A stretch of 64,000 nt of DNA from Pseudomonas sp. GV071 (GCF_003050835.1 NZ_QAOJ01000001.1:806001-870000), one strand, 5' to 3'. Numbered from the stretch's first letter, positions 22,378-32,427 are shown. Program-made: numbers and translations. The notes: generated from the letters alone by a model not told the origin.

Positions 22378-23597
22378 GCCTCGGTTAGTGCCTCATCCGA
22401 GGCGCGCATCAGCGGCTGAAGCACAGCCCTGACATGTCCCGCCAACGCATGCTGCATGGCCACGCCGGATTTTATTCGCGAGTTGCCGGCGAGCTGTTCG
22501 GCCAGCTGTAACTCACGTTCCATGCTCGCTCGGTCTCCCGCTAGCGCCGCCTCCAGAGCGCGGCTGCAGGGGGCGATGGTGGGGGCGTACCAGTCGATAT
22601 CGCGGTTGCGTGGCAGCACATTCAAACCGGCAGCGTTGCGCTGCAGCATCGCTCGGCAAAAGGCCAATTCGGCGCGCAGGATGGCGATCACGGCAGCGGC
22701 AACTTCGCGCACGCCGGGGTTGGCATTGATTAGGTGCTCCAGCTGCTCGCCCAAGGCCACTGCGCGAGGCCAATCACCCGCAGCCTGCAGGAAGTCAAGT
22801 CGATAGGACAGGCTCACCAAAGGCGCAGGCATGGGTTGTTGATCCAGCAAGTCCAGATCGGCGGCGGGCAGGTCTGTTGCGGCGACGCCGGCGACGCTGA
22901 GGACCAGCAAACGGGTGTAGGCGAAGTCAGGGCGCTGCTCGTTGGGTTTGCGCCACCAGGCCAGTAGCTGGGCGCCGTCGCTGTGTATTTGCCGGTGCGT
23001 GGGCACCAGGTTGGCGAGGCCCAAACCGAGGTTGATGGCGGCAAACGCCAGCATGCAGCCAGCTACCGAAGTAGAGGTGTTGAGGGTGAGCAGGGCGAGC
23101 AGTACGCAGAGTGCGGCAGTGAGCACATTCAGTAGCGGGCCCATGGCGATAAACCACAGACGCCCGCGCCGCCACGGACGATTGGCGTTGTCCGCGGCGA
23201 TAACGTAGCCGTCGAAGCGCTGGCCTTTGCGGCGCCGGGTTTTGCGGTAGCGCACGCCTTGGTTCAGCAGTTGCAATTCGAGGGCAAAAGCCCGCACAAA
23301 CAGCACTGTCATGCCGCCCAACCGCGCGCCCAGCCAGTGGCCGCCTTCATGCACGACAACGGCCAGGAACCCCAGCAATACCGCCAGAACAATGGTGGAG
23401 TAGGGCTGTGGCCAGCCATCAAGGGTGATTCCGAGTAATGCCCCGGCTACGGCAAAACCCGCGATGCTGATCGCGGCTTGCACGATCAGCATGAGCACAT
23501 TGAACCACTTGGCCAGACGGGCGTTGTTCATGCGAGGCACAGCAGGGCGAGAGGGGAAAGAAGCGGAAGCATCGAAAATCCTTTTCAGTGGGGGCAT
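22374..23597 (-). CDS. M50-like membrane metalloprotease
   Basis: 407 residues. Hydrophobic N-terminal half with the zinc motif HEGGH (in VVHEGGHWLGARLGG, near residue 85) and a second motif NLVPTHRQIHSDGAQLL resembling the NxxPxxxxDG of site-2 proteases, which supplies the third zinc ligand. The C-terminal half (about 240-407) is soluble and helical, possibly repeat-like. Family knowledge: intramembrane cleavage of membrane proteins, though many stand-alone members have unknown substrates. The start could be ATG 23597 or the internal ATG 23531. The LVPTHRQIHSDG variant lacks the usual PLDG, so activity is probable, not certain. Confidence 0.75.
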   Translation of the reverse strand: MPPLKRIFDASASFPSRPAVPRMNNARLAKWFNVLMLIVQAAISIAGFAVAGALLGITLDGWPQPYSTIVLAVLLGFLAVVVHEGGHWLGARLGGMTVLFVRAFALELQLLNQGVRYRKTRRRKGQRFDGYVIAADNANRPWRRGRLWFIAMGPLLNVLTAALCVLLALLTLNTSTSVAGCMLAFAAINLGLGLANLVPTHRQIHSDGAQLLAWWRKPNEQRPDFAYTRLLVLSVAGVAATDLPAADLDLLDQQPMPAPLVSLSYRLDFLQAAGDWPRAVALGEQLEHLINANPGVREVAAAVIAILRAELAFCRAMLQRNAAGLNVLPRNRDIDWYAPTIAPCSRALEAALAGDRASMERELQLAEQLAGNSRIKSGVAMQHALAGHVRAVLQPLMRASDEALTEA

Positions 23598-23657
23598 CCA
23601 TGGCCAGGGACGAGACGCTACTGAAGCGCCGCAGGTTTGTCTATTGCCAGGCTTGGC

Positions 23658-26474
23658 TTAACCCAAAGCCTTGAGCACATGCCGCGCCGCCTCGAAGTCG
23701 GCACTGTCGAAGCCCTCGGTAAACGAGGCCAGCAGGCTGCTCAGCTCTTCGTTGGCGCGGGCCGACTGCCCCTGTTTGCCCCAGAGCCGGGCCAGGCTGG
23801 TGGTGGCGCGCAGTTCCCAGGATTTCATCTGGTGTTGCCGGGCAATCTGCCGGGCGCGCAGCAGCAGCGCTTCGCCGTCGGCATTGCCGGCATTCAGGAG
23901 CAGATCGCCGTGGCAGCGCAGCAGTTCGGGCAGAGCCGATTGGTCGTCGGCGTTGCTGGCGTGGGCTATGGCGATCTGGATCAGGCGCAGGGCTTCGCTC
24001 GGGCGTTCGCGTTGGGCCAACAGGGTGCAGAGTGCAGAGGTGTAGGGCGCGAGGTAGGAGGCATGACGGACCCGGCCGAGGCGCTCCAGGGCTGGGCTGA
24101 TGATGCTGTCGTAGGCCTGCGGATCGCCTTGCCAGAGGTGGTACAAACCACTCCAGAATTCGCCGCCCCAGAACTGTCCGGCACCGATCGAATGGGCGCC
24201 AAGCTGGTGCCAGCTGCGTGCTTCCAGCAGGCGTTGGCTGGGTCGGGCCAGGGCCGCGACACCGCCGGTTAGCAAGGCGATGGGGCAGGTGCTCATGGTC
24301 AATACATGCCAGCGGCTGGCCAGGTGACCGGTGCTGGCAGCCTGCAATTCGGCTTCTTTGAGGGCCTTGGCGGCCTGGTCGGGGAAACCTTGCAGCCACA
24401 GGGTGTAAGCCAGCGCGCACAGGGCCACGGCTTTCTGGTCGTAGGCGTAGCGAAGGATATGCCGTTGCCGCAACTCGTCGGGGTAGGCGCGCATCACGTC
24501 TTCAAGGCCGCTGCGGGCATCGTGCAATTGGCCCAGGCACAGTCTGGAGAGGGCAATCATGCGCAGCGCCACCCATTCATCGCCAGCGTTTGGTTGCTGC
24601 TTGGCGTGCTGGAGGAAGTCTTCGGCAATCCGCAGGTTCTGCTGATAAGGCCCGTTCAGGTAGCCGTGGGCCCACAGGCCCCAGATGGCCAGCGCCTGGT
24701 GGTCGTGGTCGGCAAGGCGTTCGGCAATCGCCAGGGTGTGCAGAAACGCTTCGCGGGTTTCGTCGGTGGCGCCGGTATAGAGCAAGGCTTTGCCGCGCAC
24801 GGCTTTGAGCTTCATCACCTTACGCTCGAACAGCTCCGGGCTGGCCAGGTGGGCAAGGGCGCGGTTGGCGCTGAGCAGGCATTCATTAACTTGCGAGCGC
24901 TGCAGCCAGAACGACAGGGCGGCGATGGTCAGGTCGATACCCAGGGCCGTGGCGCGCTGTTCGTCGAGGGTCCAGCGCAGCGCTTCGCGCAAGTCTTCTT
25001 GCAGCTCTTCGCAGACCACGCCGCGCGGTGAAGCGCCGAATTCCCAGAGCGGCGCGGCGCTGGAAAATACCTCCAGTAAATAGAGCGCATGCAGGCGGTG
25101 GGTGGCCGCGGTTTCGCCATACTCGCGGAGTTTTTCGTTGGCGTAGCTGCGGGTCACTTCCAGCAGCCGGTACTTCACGCTGCTGGGATCGTGCTGCAGG
25201 GCCAGCAGGGATTTGGCCACCAGGTTGGCAATGCCTTTCACCACTGCGTCGGCGCTCAGTTCGGCGGATACGCCCACGGCCAGCGCGGCCTCCAAACCAA
25301 AGGCGCCGGCAAACACACCGAGGCGGCGCAACAGCAGGCGTTCGTTGTCGGCCAGCAGGTTGAAGCTCCAGTCCAGGGTCGCACGCAGGGTTTGCTGACG
25401 GGGCAGGGCCGAGCGGTTGCCACCGGCGAGCAGGTCCAGTTGGTTTTCCAGACGCTCGGCCACCACTCGCAGACCCAGGCTGGTGACCTGAGCGGCGGCC
25501 AGTTCGATGGCCAGGGGAATGCCGTCGAGACGGCGGCAGATGCGCGCTTTCAATTCGACGGCCATCGGCACGGCGTCGAGCGGGGAGTGGCCATGCTCCA
25601 GGCGCGCTTCGAACAGCTGTACGGCGCTGGCGGCTTGCACGGCGTGTGGGTCGGCGTCGGCGGCCGGCACTTCCAGGGCGGCGACGCGAAACAGGTGTTC
25701 GCCCTCGATGCGCAACGCTTCGCGGCTGGTGGCCAGCACCTGCAGGCTGCGGTTGCACACCAGCAAGGTTTCCACGGCCGTGGCGGCGGCTTCGACCAGG
25801 TGCTCGCAGTTGTCCAGCACCAACAGAATGCGTTGGCCGATCAGGCTCGCGGCGATCTGTTCGAGGCTGGCACTGCCACTGGCCGGGGCCAGGCCGAGGG
25901 CGGCGGCCAGGGTCGGCACCAGGAATTCATCGGTGGACAGCGGCGCCAGGTCGGCCAGGCACACTCGGTCGCTGAACAAGCTACCGAGATTACGGGCGCA
26001 GGCCAGGGCCAAGCGGGTTTTGCCGATGCCGCCGGGGCCGATCAGGGTGACCAGGCGTTGCTGACGAATGCTGTCTTCAAGGGCTGCCAGGGCGCTTTCG
26101 CGGCCAATCAGCCGCGACACGCTGGCGGGAATAAACAGGTTGTCGCGGGGGCTTGGTTGTTCCGCGTGAGCCGATAGCTGATAGCCGCGCCCGGACACCG
26201 TGCGGATCGCCGCACGCTCGGCGCCGAGGGCTTTGCGCAGTAGGGAAATCTGCGCCTCCAGGGTGTTCTCTTCGACGATGCGCCCAGCCCACACCGCCTG
26301 CATCAGCTCGTCTTTGCTGACCACCTGGCCGTTGGCTTCAAGCAGCGTCAGCAACACATCGAAGGCGCGGCCATGCAGTTCCACGGCCTGGCCGTGCACG
26401 CGCAGCAGGCGTTTGCCGGGAAGCACTTCGCAGCTGCCAAAACGCAGGAGGCCCGCTGAAGTAGGGGAGTTCAT
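23658..26474 (-). CDS. Winged-helix regulator with NB-ARC ATPase and TPR-like tail
   Basis: 938 residues. The N-terminal OmpR/PhoB-type winged helix (about 10-105) includes GRAFDVLLTLLEANGQVVSKDELMQAVW. It is followed by a STAND-type ATPase with Walker A GPGGIGKTRLA (near 150) and Walker B ILLVLDNCEHL, then a long helical TPR-like region (about 480-930). Such proteins bind DNA and use ATP-driven oligomerisation triggered by a ligand or partner. It diverges from the haloperoxidase/isochorismatase/catalase set, so it is their likely regulator. Confidence 0.88.
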   Translation of the reverse strand: MNSPTSAGLLRFGSCEVLPGKRLLRVHGQAVELHGRAFDVLLTLLEANGQVVSKDELMQAVWAGRIVEENTLEAQISLLRKALGAERAAIRTVSGRGYQLSAHAEQPSPRDNLFIPASVSRLIGRESALAALEDSIRQQRLVTLIGPGGIGKTRLALACARNLGSLFSDRVCLADLAPLSTDEFLVPTLAAALGLAPASGSASLEQIAASLIGQRILLVLDNCEHLVEAAATAVETLLVCNRSLQVLATSREALRIEGEHLFRVAALEVPAADADPHAVQAASAVQLFEARLEHGHSPLDAVPMAVELKARICRRLDGIPLAIELAAAQVTSLGLRVVAERLENQLDLLAGGNRSALPRQQTLRATLDWSFNLLADNERLLLRRLGVFAGAFGLEAALAVGVSAELSADAVVKGIANLVAKSLLALQHDPSSVKYRLLEVTRSYANEKLREYGETAATHRLHALYLLEVFSSAAPLWEFGASPRGVVCEELQEDLREALRWTLDEQRATALGIDLTIAALSFWLQRSQVNECLLSANRALAHLASPELFERKVMKLKAVRGKALLYTGATDETREAFLHTLAIAERLADHDHQALAIWGLWAHGYLNGPYQQNLRIAEDFLQHAKQQPNAGDEWVALRMIALSRLCLGQLHDARSGLEDVMRAYPDELRQRHILRYAYDQKAVALCALAYTLWLQGFPDQAAKALKEAELQAASTGHLASRWHVLTMSTCPIALLTGGVAALARPSQRLLEARSWHQLGAHSIGAGQFWGGEFWSGLYHLWQGDPQAYDSIISPALERLGRVRHASYLAPYTSALCTLLAQRERPSEALRLIQIAIAHASNADDQSALPELLRCHGDLLLNAGNADGEALLLRARQIARQHQMKSWELRATTSLARLWGKQGQSARANEELSSLLASFTEGFDSADFEAARHVLKALG

Positions 26475-26715
26475 TGCGCATCCTCGCGCTGGGCTGGCTC
26501 GTTAAAGGGAACGGCGTACTACGCACACAACCTGACGGGCCCGGACTGACGCATACGATGTCCTACAACGGCGCTGGGTAAGCTAATCACAAAAATCAGC
26601 TTTCTTCAGCTTTTCTACAGGACCCCGCCGGGCCGTCTGATTAGCCTCGTGCTCCAACCCATCATGCCTGCGGCGACGTTGAGGGTGACCAACAACCCGA
26701 TTCTGGAGAGACCAC
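26475..26715. promoter_or_regulatory. Divergent promoter region, regulator versus haloperoxidase
   Basis: 241 bases between two divergent starts. The centre (about 26575-26625) is an AT-rich run of TTTTCTAC and AATCACAAAAATCAGC type sequence that must hold one or both promoters. I could not place convincing -35/-10 pairs. It is the expected binding region of the winged-helix ATPase regulator. Confidence 0.4.
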
Positions 26716-27540
26716 ATGGGCACCATCACAACACGCGACGGCAGCGAAATTTATTACAAGGATTGGGGCAGCGGCCCGGTGGTGGTGCTCAGCCACGGCT
26801 GGCCACTGAACGCCGATAGCTGGGAGTCGCAAATGTTCTTCCTGGCCGCCAACGGGTTTCGGGTGATTGCCCATGACCGCCGCGGCCACGGGCGTTCCAG
26901 CCAGCCGTGGGACGGCAACGAAATGGACACCTACGCCGATGACCTGGCGCAGCTGCTCGACCACTTGGATGTGCGCGACGCCGCGTTGTTTGGCTTCTCC
27001 ACCGGTGGCGGTGAAGTGGCCCGTTACATCGGCCGCCATGGCACCGGGCGAGTGGCCAAGGCCGGGCTGATTTCCGCGGTGCCGCCGCTGATGCTGAAGA
27101 CCGACAGCAACCCCGGCGGCCTGCCGATTTCGGTGTTCGATGGCATTCGTGCCGGCTCGATTGCCGACCGCTCGCAGCTGTACAAGGACATCGCCAGCGG
27201 CCCGTTCTTTGGCTACAACCGCCCAGGCGCCAAACCCTCCCAGGGCGTCATCGATGCCTTCTGGATGCAGGGCATGATGGCCGGGCACAAAAATGCCTAC
27301 GACTGCATCAAGGCGTTTTCGGAAACCGACTTTCGCGAGGACCTGAAGAAGTTCGACGTGCCCACCCTGATTCTGCACGGCGACGATGACCAGATCGTGC
27401 CGGTGGACGCCGCCGCCCGGGCATCCGCCGAGCTGGTGCGCAACGCCAAGCTGGTGATCTACCCCGGCGCCCCCCACGGCATCACCGACACCCACAAGGA
27501 CAAACTCAACGCCGACCTGCTGGCCTTCCTGCGCAGCTGA
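26716..27540 (+). CDS. Alpha/beta hydrolase, non-heme haloperoxidase family
   Basis: 274 residues, the usual length of cofactor-free chloroperoxidases. Catalytic triad visible: nucleophile S95 in GFSTGGGE, acid within HGDDDQIVP (223-225) and H254 in APHGITD. The oxyanion segment is [11 protein letters not shown]. Members act as esterases and can perhydrolyse acetate with peroxide. Next to a catalase and an isochorismatase-fold hydrolase, it suggests a peroxide or reactive-acid response cassette. Confidence 0.9.
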   Translation: MGTITTRDGSEIYYKDWGSGPVVVLSHGWPLNADSWESQMFFLAANGFRVIAHDRRGHGRSSQPWDGNEMDTYADDLAQLLDHLDVRDAALFGFSTGGGEVARYIGRHGTGRVAKAGLISAVPPLMLKTDSNPGGLPISVFDGIRAGSIADRSQLYKDIASGPFFGYNRPGAKPSQGVIDAFWMQGMMAGHKNAYDCIKAFSETDFREDLKKFDVPTLILHGDDDQIVPVDAAARASAELVRNAKLVIYPGAPHGITDTHKDKLNADLLAFLRS

Positions 27541-27550
27541 GCCCTCATTT

Positions 27551-27571
27551 GCCCGGCCATTACGGCCGGGC
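27551..27571. other. Intercistronic hairpin
   Basis: Perfect 8-base arms GCCCGGCC and GGCCGGGC with loop ATTAC between the haloperoxidase and isochorismatase-fold genes. No T-run follows, so it is more likely to protect or attenuate the transcript than to end it. Confidence 0.5.
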
Positions 27572-27591
27572 CCCTCGAAAGGAGCATCGCT

Positions 27592-28161
27592 ATGAGCGGT
27601 AAAAAAGCATTGATCGTGGTCGACATCCAGAACGACTACTTCCCCGGCGGCCTGTGGACCCTGAGCAAGGTCGAAGCGGCAGCCGCCAAGGCGGCGCAAG
27701 TGATTGCCGCGTTTCGCGACAGCGGTGATCTGGTGGTGCATATCCGCCACGAGTTCACCAGCGCCGACGCGCCATTCTTCCGCCCCCACAGCGAAGGCGC
27801 GAAGCTGCACCCCAGCGTAATCAACCAGCCGGAAGAGCCGGTGGTGCTCAAACACTTCATCAACTCGTTTCGCGAAACCGAGCTCAAGCCGATCCTCGAC
27901 GCCCAGGGCATTGATGAGCTGATTGTGGTCGGCAACATGAGCCATATGTGCGTGCACGGCATCACCCGCGCTGCTGTCGACTTCGGCTACCGGACCACCG
28001 TGCTGCACGACGCCTGCGCCACCCTCGACCTTGAATTCGATGGGGTAAAAGTACCGGCCGCCCATGTGCATGCAGCCTTTATGGCGGCGCTGAGTTTCGG
28101 TTATGCGCCGGTGATTTCAACTGCCGAATACCTCGGCCAGCATGTGCGCAATGCCGCATAA
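27592..28161 (+). CDS. Cysteine hydrolase, isochorismatase fold
   Basis: 189 residues. Triad D11 (VVDIQNDYFPGG), K87 (VVLKHFINSF) and C120 (GNMSHMCVHG) is complete. The family includes nicotinamidases, N-carbamoyl hydrolases and ureidoacrylate amidohydrolase; the pattern does not fix the substrate. AAGGAG lies just before ATG 27592. It forms a gene set with the upstream haloperoxidase-like hydrolase and the downstream catalase. Confidence 0.88.
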   Translation: MSGKKALIVVDIQNDYFPGGLWTLSKVEAAAAKAAQVIAAFRDSGDLVVHIRHEFTSADAPFFRPHSEGAKLHPSVINQPEEPVVLKHFINSFRETELKPILDAQGIDELIVVGNMSHMCVHGITRAAVDFGYRTTVLHDACATLDLEFDGVKVPAAHVHAAFMAALSFGYAPVISTAEYLGQHVRNAA

Positions 28162-28304
28162 AACGTTTGCGCGGCGTGACCAATGCTGCGGCACTGGGCA
28201 CGCCCGAGGGCGGTGGCAGCATCCACAGTGACCGGGCTGGCAACGGGTCGCCGCCCATCACCTGGACTGCCGAGTAAACCGTCTACCCAATAAGGAGCAT
28301 GCCC

Positions 28305-29738
28305 ATGAACAAGCTCACCACTGCCTTCGGCGCCCCGGTCGGAGACAACCAGAACATCCAGACCGCCGGCCCGCGTGGCCCGGCGTTGCTGCAGGACGTG
28401 TGGTTTATTGAAAAGCTCGCGCATTTCGACCGTGAGGTGATTCCAGAGCGGCGGATGCACGCCAAGGGTTCCGGTGCCTATGGCACCTTCACCGTGACCC
28501 ACGACATCACCCGCTATACCAAAGCCGCGTTGTTCTCGGCAGTGGGTAAACAGACGGATATGTTTGTGCGCTTTTCCACCGTGGCGGGCGAGCGTGGCGC
28601 GGCGGATGCCGAGCGCGACATACGTGGTTTTGCCCTGAAGTTCTACACCGAGCAAGGCAACTGGGACCTGGTCGGCAACAACACGCCGGTGTTCTTTTTG
28701 CGCGATCCGCTGAAGTTTCCCGACCTCAATCATGCGGTCAAACGCGACCCGCACACCGGCATGCGCAGCGCGCAGAACAACTGGGATTTCTGGACCAACC
28801 TGCCGGAAGCCCTGCACCAGGTGACCATCGTCATGAGCGACCGCGGCATCCCGCGCAGCTACCGGCACATGCATGGGTTTGGCAGCCACACCTTCAGTTT
28901 GCTCAACGCCAACAACGAACGGCACTGGGTGAAATTCACCTGGCGCTCGCAACAGGGCATCCAGAACTTCTCCGATGCCGAGGCGGCGCAGGTGGCTGGC
29001 GGCGACCGTGAAAGCCACCAGCGCGACCTGTTCGGCAGCATCGAAAACGGAGAATTTCCGCGCTGGACCCTGTACATCCAGGTGATGCCCGAGCGCGAAG
29101 CGGGCAGCTATCACCTCAACCCGTTCGACCTCACCAAGGTCTGGCCACACCGCGATTACCCGTTGATCGAAGTGGGCACCATCGAGCTCAATCGCAACCC
29201 GGCCAACGTGTTTGCCGAGGTCGAGCAGGCCGCATTCAACCGAGGCAATGTGGTGCCGGGGGTGAGTTTTTCGCCGGACAAAATGCTCCAGGGCCGGCTG
29301 TTTTCCTATGGCGATGCGCAGCGCTATCGGCTGGGCGTCAACCACGCGGCGATTCCAGTCAACGCCCCACGCTGCCCAGTACACAGCTACCACCGCGACG
29401 GCCAGATGCGCGTCGACGGCAACCACGGCCAGCTGTTGGCGTATGAGCCCAACAGTTTCAGCGAATGGGTGGAACAGCCGGAATTCCTTGAGCCGCCGCT
29501 GAGCCTGGAAGGCGCGGCGGACCACTGGAACCACCGGGTGGATGACGACTACTTCTCGCAACCACGGGCGCTTTTTCAGCTGATGTCGCCGGCGCAGCAA
29601 CAGACGCTGTTTGATAACACCGCACGGGCCATCAACGGCGCCACGCAGCAGGTCAAAGCGCGGCATATCCATAACTGCACCCAGGCAGATCCTGCCTATG
29701 GCGCGGGCGTGGCGGCGGCAATTGAGCGCCTGGGCTGA
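28305..29738 (+). CDS. Small-subunit heme catalase
   Basis: 477 residues from ATG 28305, which has AAGGAG at 28292-28297 seven bases upstream; ATG 28299 is too close. Catalytic His in [13 protein letters not shown], distal Asn in [12 protein letters not shown], and proximal heme Tyr in [14 protein letters not shown] are all present. Length matches clade-3 NADPH-binding catalases. Converts hydrogen peroxide to water and oxygen. Same direction as the two hydrolases upstream, and probably under the same regulator. Cytoplasmic: no signal peptide. Confidence 0.94.
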   Translation: MNKLTTAFGAPVGDNQNIQTAGPRGPALLQDVWFIEKLAHFDREVIPERRMHAKGSGAYGTFTVTHDITRYTKAALFSAVGKQTDMFVRFSTVAGERGAADAERDIRGFALKFYTEQGNWDLVGNNTPVFFLRDPLKFPDLNHAVKRDPHTGMRSAQNNWDFWTNLPEALHQVTIVMSDRGIPRSYRHMHGFGSHTFSLLNANNERHWVKFTWRSQQGIQNFSDAEAAQVAGGDRESHQRDLFGSIENGEFPRWTLYIQVMPEREAGSYHLNPFDLTKVWPHRDYPLIEVGTIELNRNPANVFAEVEQAAFNRGNVVPGVSFSPDKMLQGRLFSYGDAQRYRLGVNHAAIPVNAPRCPVHSYHRDGQMRVDGNHGQLLAYEPNSFSEWVEQPEFLEPPLSLEGAADHWNHRVDDDYFSQPRALFQLMSPAQQQTLFDNTARAINGATQQVKARHIHNCTQADPAYGAGVAAAIERLG

Positions 29739-29907
29739 AGCAGTAGGAGAGGGGGGCTGAGCGGTTGGCGGCTGGGGTTGTCAGTCTTTTACTGGGAAAA
29801 TATGGACAAAAGCGCTTATCTCATTTCGCTATCTTTATATGGAAATACAATAGGTTAGCGCGCGCTGATCGCTATTTGAGCGAACCCAGCTCAGGCACCG
29901 GGAAACG

Positions 29908-29956
29908 CTACATGTAGCGTCCTATGCACAGACTTATGCACAGATATTGTGGATAT
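29908..29956. promoter_or_regulatory. Palindrome and cluster of DnaA-box-like sites in a 324-base gap
   Basis: Within the gene-free stretch 29739-30062 there is a palindrome CGCTACATGTAGCG (near 29906-29919), then CTATGCACA (29922-29930, one mismatch), TTATGCACA (29934-29942, exact DnaA-box consensus TTATNCACA) and TGTGGATAT (29948-29956, opposite orientation, one mismatch). The gap upstream (29795-29865) is A+T rich. A TTGACA at 30002-30007 may be the -35 of the following gene. Whether DnaA binds here is not shown. Confidence 0.4.
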
Positions 29957-30062
29957 CTGAGGGCGCAAAACCATTTATTTAGCGTTGTCTGGCGGCGCGC
30001 CTTGACAGGGAAAATGCTCGCCAGCCACAGTCAGGCCATAGCAACCGATCTGAACCATCACC

Positions 30063-30695
30063 ATGACTTACCTGGCGTCACTCCTGTTAATAAGCGGCAT
30101 CTACCTGGCCGTACTGGCCAGCCCTGGGCCCAATTTTTTTATCCTCAGCCAGATGGCAATGGAAGGCCGGCGCCGTGAGGCGCGTTATGTAGTGTTGGGG
30201 CTTACCACCGGTTCGATTTTCTGGGTGCTGGTGGCCTTGGCAGGCGTGGCCACATTGTTGGCGCAACATCCTTGGTTGGCGTCGGCGTTACGGGTGGTCG
30301 GGGCCAGTTATCTGATTTGGTATGGCGCGAAGTTGCTGTGGTCGGCGATTTCACCAGCGCCGGCACGCACAGTGAGTGAGCAGCAGGACCTGGGCGGTGC
30401 GAATCGCTGGGCAGCGTACAGGACCGGATTGCTGACAGGCGTCACCAATCCGAAAGGCGCGGCATTCTGGACCAGCGCATTTGCCGTGGTGTTTCCCGTC
30501 AGCGCGCCGTTGTGGTTCTACGGCGTGACGGTGTTGTTGGTGGCGACGTTGTCGTTGGCTTGGCATCTGGCGATTACGCAGGTGTTTGGCACAGCAGCGC
30601 TGCGAGCGTTTTATCTGCGCATTGAACGTGGCGTAAACGGTGTAGCCGGCACTGGGTTGATTGCCTTGGGCTTGCAGCGAGTGATGTCGAGATAG
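30063..30695 (+). CDS. LysE/RhtB-family amino-acid exporter
   Basis: 210 residues, six predicted membrane segments, opening with the family pattern LASPGPNFFILSQMAMEGRRREA and with GVTNPKGAAFWTSAF in the middle. Family role: proton-driven export of amino acids or homoserine lactones. Single-gene unit; ATG 30063 lies after the DnaA-box-containing gap and marks the end of GC-typical sequence before the accessory patch. Confidence 0.9.
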   Translation: MTYLASLLLISGIYLAVLASPGPNFFILSQMAMEGRRREARYVVLGLTTGSIFWVLVALAGVATLLAQHPWLASALRVVGASYLIWYGAKLLWSAISPAPARTVSEQQDLGGANRWAAYRTGLLTGVTNPKGAAFWTSAFAVVFPVSAPLWFYGVTVLLVATLSLAWHLAITQVFGTAALRAFYLRIERGVNGVAGTGLIALGLQRVMSR

Positions 30696-30971
30696 GTGAG
30701 CAGTGAAAGGGATGTTTCGATGAAGTCCGCTTATCCCTTTGATTTCCCTATACTTGATTTAACATAATATACATTATGCGAACCTTCGTATTGGGTTTTG
30801 GGAATACGACTACTGCGGAATTTTGTCGGAACTCTTTAAAAGCCAGAATTATTCTTTAAAAACAATAACCTTGAAAAACAGTCGGTTACTGTGATTATTT
30901 GACCGAAAAGCTCCGCTATTATTGTCTTTGAGCAACCTCGCCTGTTTCTATATGGTGAGCGATTCGGAGCG

Positions 30972-31718
30972 TTAGATTGTTCCTTCCAAAAGCATTTGGG
31001 AAAGATCGCTGGTCGGGCTCCAAATTCCGTCCACGCTTTCAAGATAGCTCTGGCAAAGGGAAACGATACCGTTAAGGACATTCCCAGTGAACCCAGACGA
31101 CGAAAGAATCAATCATTTTGGACGTCCAGTAGCTCTGGCTACCACATCAATAAGCGCGGCTAACGTGCCGGTCCCCGGTTTTTTACCGCTAGCCAGCCAG
31201 TGCTTTACTTCAACTAGAAATACTTGAGTCTCCCCATGCTCAATCGTTTCGAGTTGCAGGTCGAATCCACCATCCTTACCGGACCTAGTCAACTTCGTTG
31301 CGAAGCCGAGCTGCTCAAATACCTCGCGCATTACCCGCTCAATATCTCTCCATTCGACATCTCGGAGGCAACGTGGATTTTTTGCGATTTCAGATGCGAT
31401 AGCTTTCATTGCCTCCCGAACGATCAGCTCAAGTCGGGGCGTTCCTACTGACCTTGGTTCAGCGACCTGTTCTGAGCGCTCGCTTAAGAAGCGTTTTAGC
31501 AAAGGCCGGCCATTTCGCAAGAACCCAATACGACCATCTGCTTCTAATTCTAAGGCCCTGCTCTCTTTGAAGCGCCAGCTACGCTCTTCAGGAGGAAGAC
31601 ATCCGTGGCAGTCGTACCTTAGTGCGGGTCTTAAACCTAGTGCTGTTACATCGGTAAAGCAGTAGGGTCCTCGCGGATCAGCATCAGGATTTTTGTATTT
31701 ATTCTCAGTTGAGGGCAT
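30972..31718 (-). pseudogene. Mrr-like restriction endonuclease gene with in-frame TGA
   Basis: The open frame from ATG 31718 stops at TGA 31113-31115 after 201 residues. A PD-(D/E)xK core of the Mrr_cat kind is visible: FEQLGFATKLTRSGKDGGFDLQLE, then FLVEVKHW. After the TGA the same frame continues for 46 residues (LILSSSGFTG then NVLNGIVSLC and onward) to TAA 30972-30974. SSSGFT after RPK is just what follows in Mrr-like proteins (usual form GLLVTSSGFT). The simplest reading is a GGA-to-TGA nonsense change. The truncated product still holds the D/E/K residues but lacks the last strand and helix. Confidence 0.75.
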
Positions 31719-31850
31719 TTTGGTCTTAGATAACCCGCTGTTGTACTTAAGCTGAGGGTTCCGGGAGCGCCGCCCTCCTCGCTAACTGCAGAACCTTGCT
31801 ACGCCCACTTTGAGTCTCCTACGATAATCCTGGATCTGAGAGGTACACCC

Positions 31851-32036
31851 ATGTCTGCCGAGAAAAGCGAAACCTACATGCGAGCCTTGGCCGAGGCTCG
31901 TTTGAAAATCCAACGCATGCAAACGTCGCCAAATTACCGATCTTTTTTATCCGTTGCCGCTATCGAAGCATTCGCTGCGGTTGAGGGCTCGGTGTTAGCC
32001 GGCAAACCCTTGTCTCCACCTAAATACGAAGCCTGA
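31851..32036 (+). CDS. Small hypothetical protein
   Basis: 61 residues, charged N-terminal helix (MSAEKSETYMRALAEARLKI) then a short hydrophobic-polar stretch. GAGAGG about 10 bases before ATG 31851 acts as a ribosome site. Located in the A+T-richer accessory patch, diverging from the nuclease gene. No recognised family. Confidence 0.5.
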   Translation: MSAEKSETYMRALAEARLKIQRMQTSPNYRSFLSVAAIEAFAAVEGSVLAGKPLSPPKYEA

Positions 32037-32151
32037 TCCTCTCGCTGTCCGTCTACGACAAAACTCGGCTCCAGTCGATAAAGCTTTCAAAATCGGAGTT
32101 TCACTTCGAACCGGCAGCTTTAAAGCTGCCACCCTCCTCTCTACGCCTTGT

Positions 32152-32427
32152 TCAGAGCTCTGAAAGATCCTGCCTCACGACCTTGAACAGGTGATCTACG
32201 TCGCACGAATTCCCGCGCCTCAGATAGATCGCTGTAAGCAAACTGAGAGGGTGGACATCTAGCACTGATGCTAGCTGCTCCAGTTTTTCCAGAGTTGGGC
32301 ATTTGACACCCCGCTCAAGGGTGCTCATGTATGTCCGACTGCTGACGTCGGCAAAATCCTCCTGGCTCAAATCTTTGCTCAAGCGAAATTGCTTCAACGT
32401 AGCTCCGACAGCCTTCTTCAATTCCAT
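32152..32427 (-). CDS. XRE-family transcriptional regulator
   Basis: 91 residues. Helix-turn-helix of the Cro/CI type: LKQFRLSKDLSQEDFADVSS then TYMSTLERGVKCPTLEKLEQLASVL. The C-terminal 25 residues are not a known effector domain. It diverges from the gene at 32515 with 87 bases between; direct repeats of CAATCTA (32466-32472 and 32481-32487) lie in that gap and could be its operator. Confidence 0.85.
   Translation of the reverse strand: MELKKAVGATLKQFRLSKDLSQEDFADVSSRTYMSTLERGVKCPTLEKLEQLASVLDVHPLSLLTAIYLRRGNSCDVDHLFKVVRQDLSEL

Noticed and set aside
29924..30178. 84-residue plus frame overlapping the start of lysE
   Set aside because: It overlaps the DnaA-box region and the first codons of a well-supported gene in another frame.
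30836..31081. 81-residue minus frame after the nuclease gene
   Set aside because: Lies in a different frame over the continuation of the Mrr-like gene, which is the more meaningful reading.
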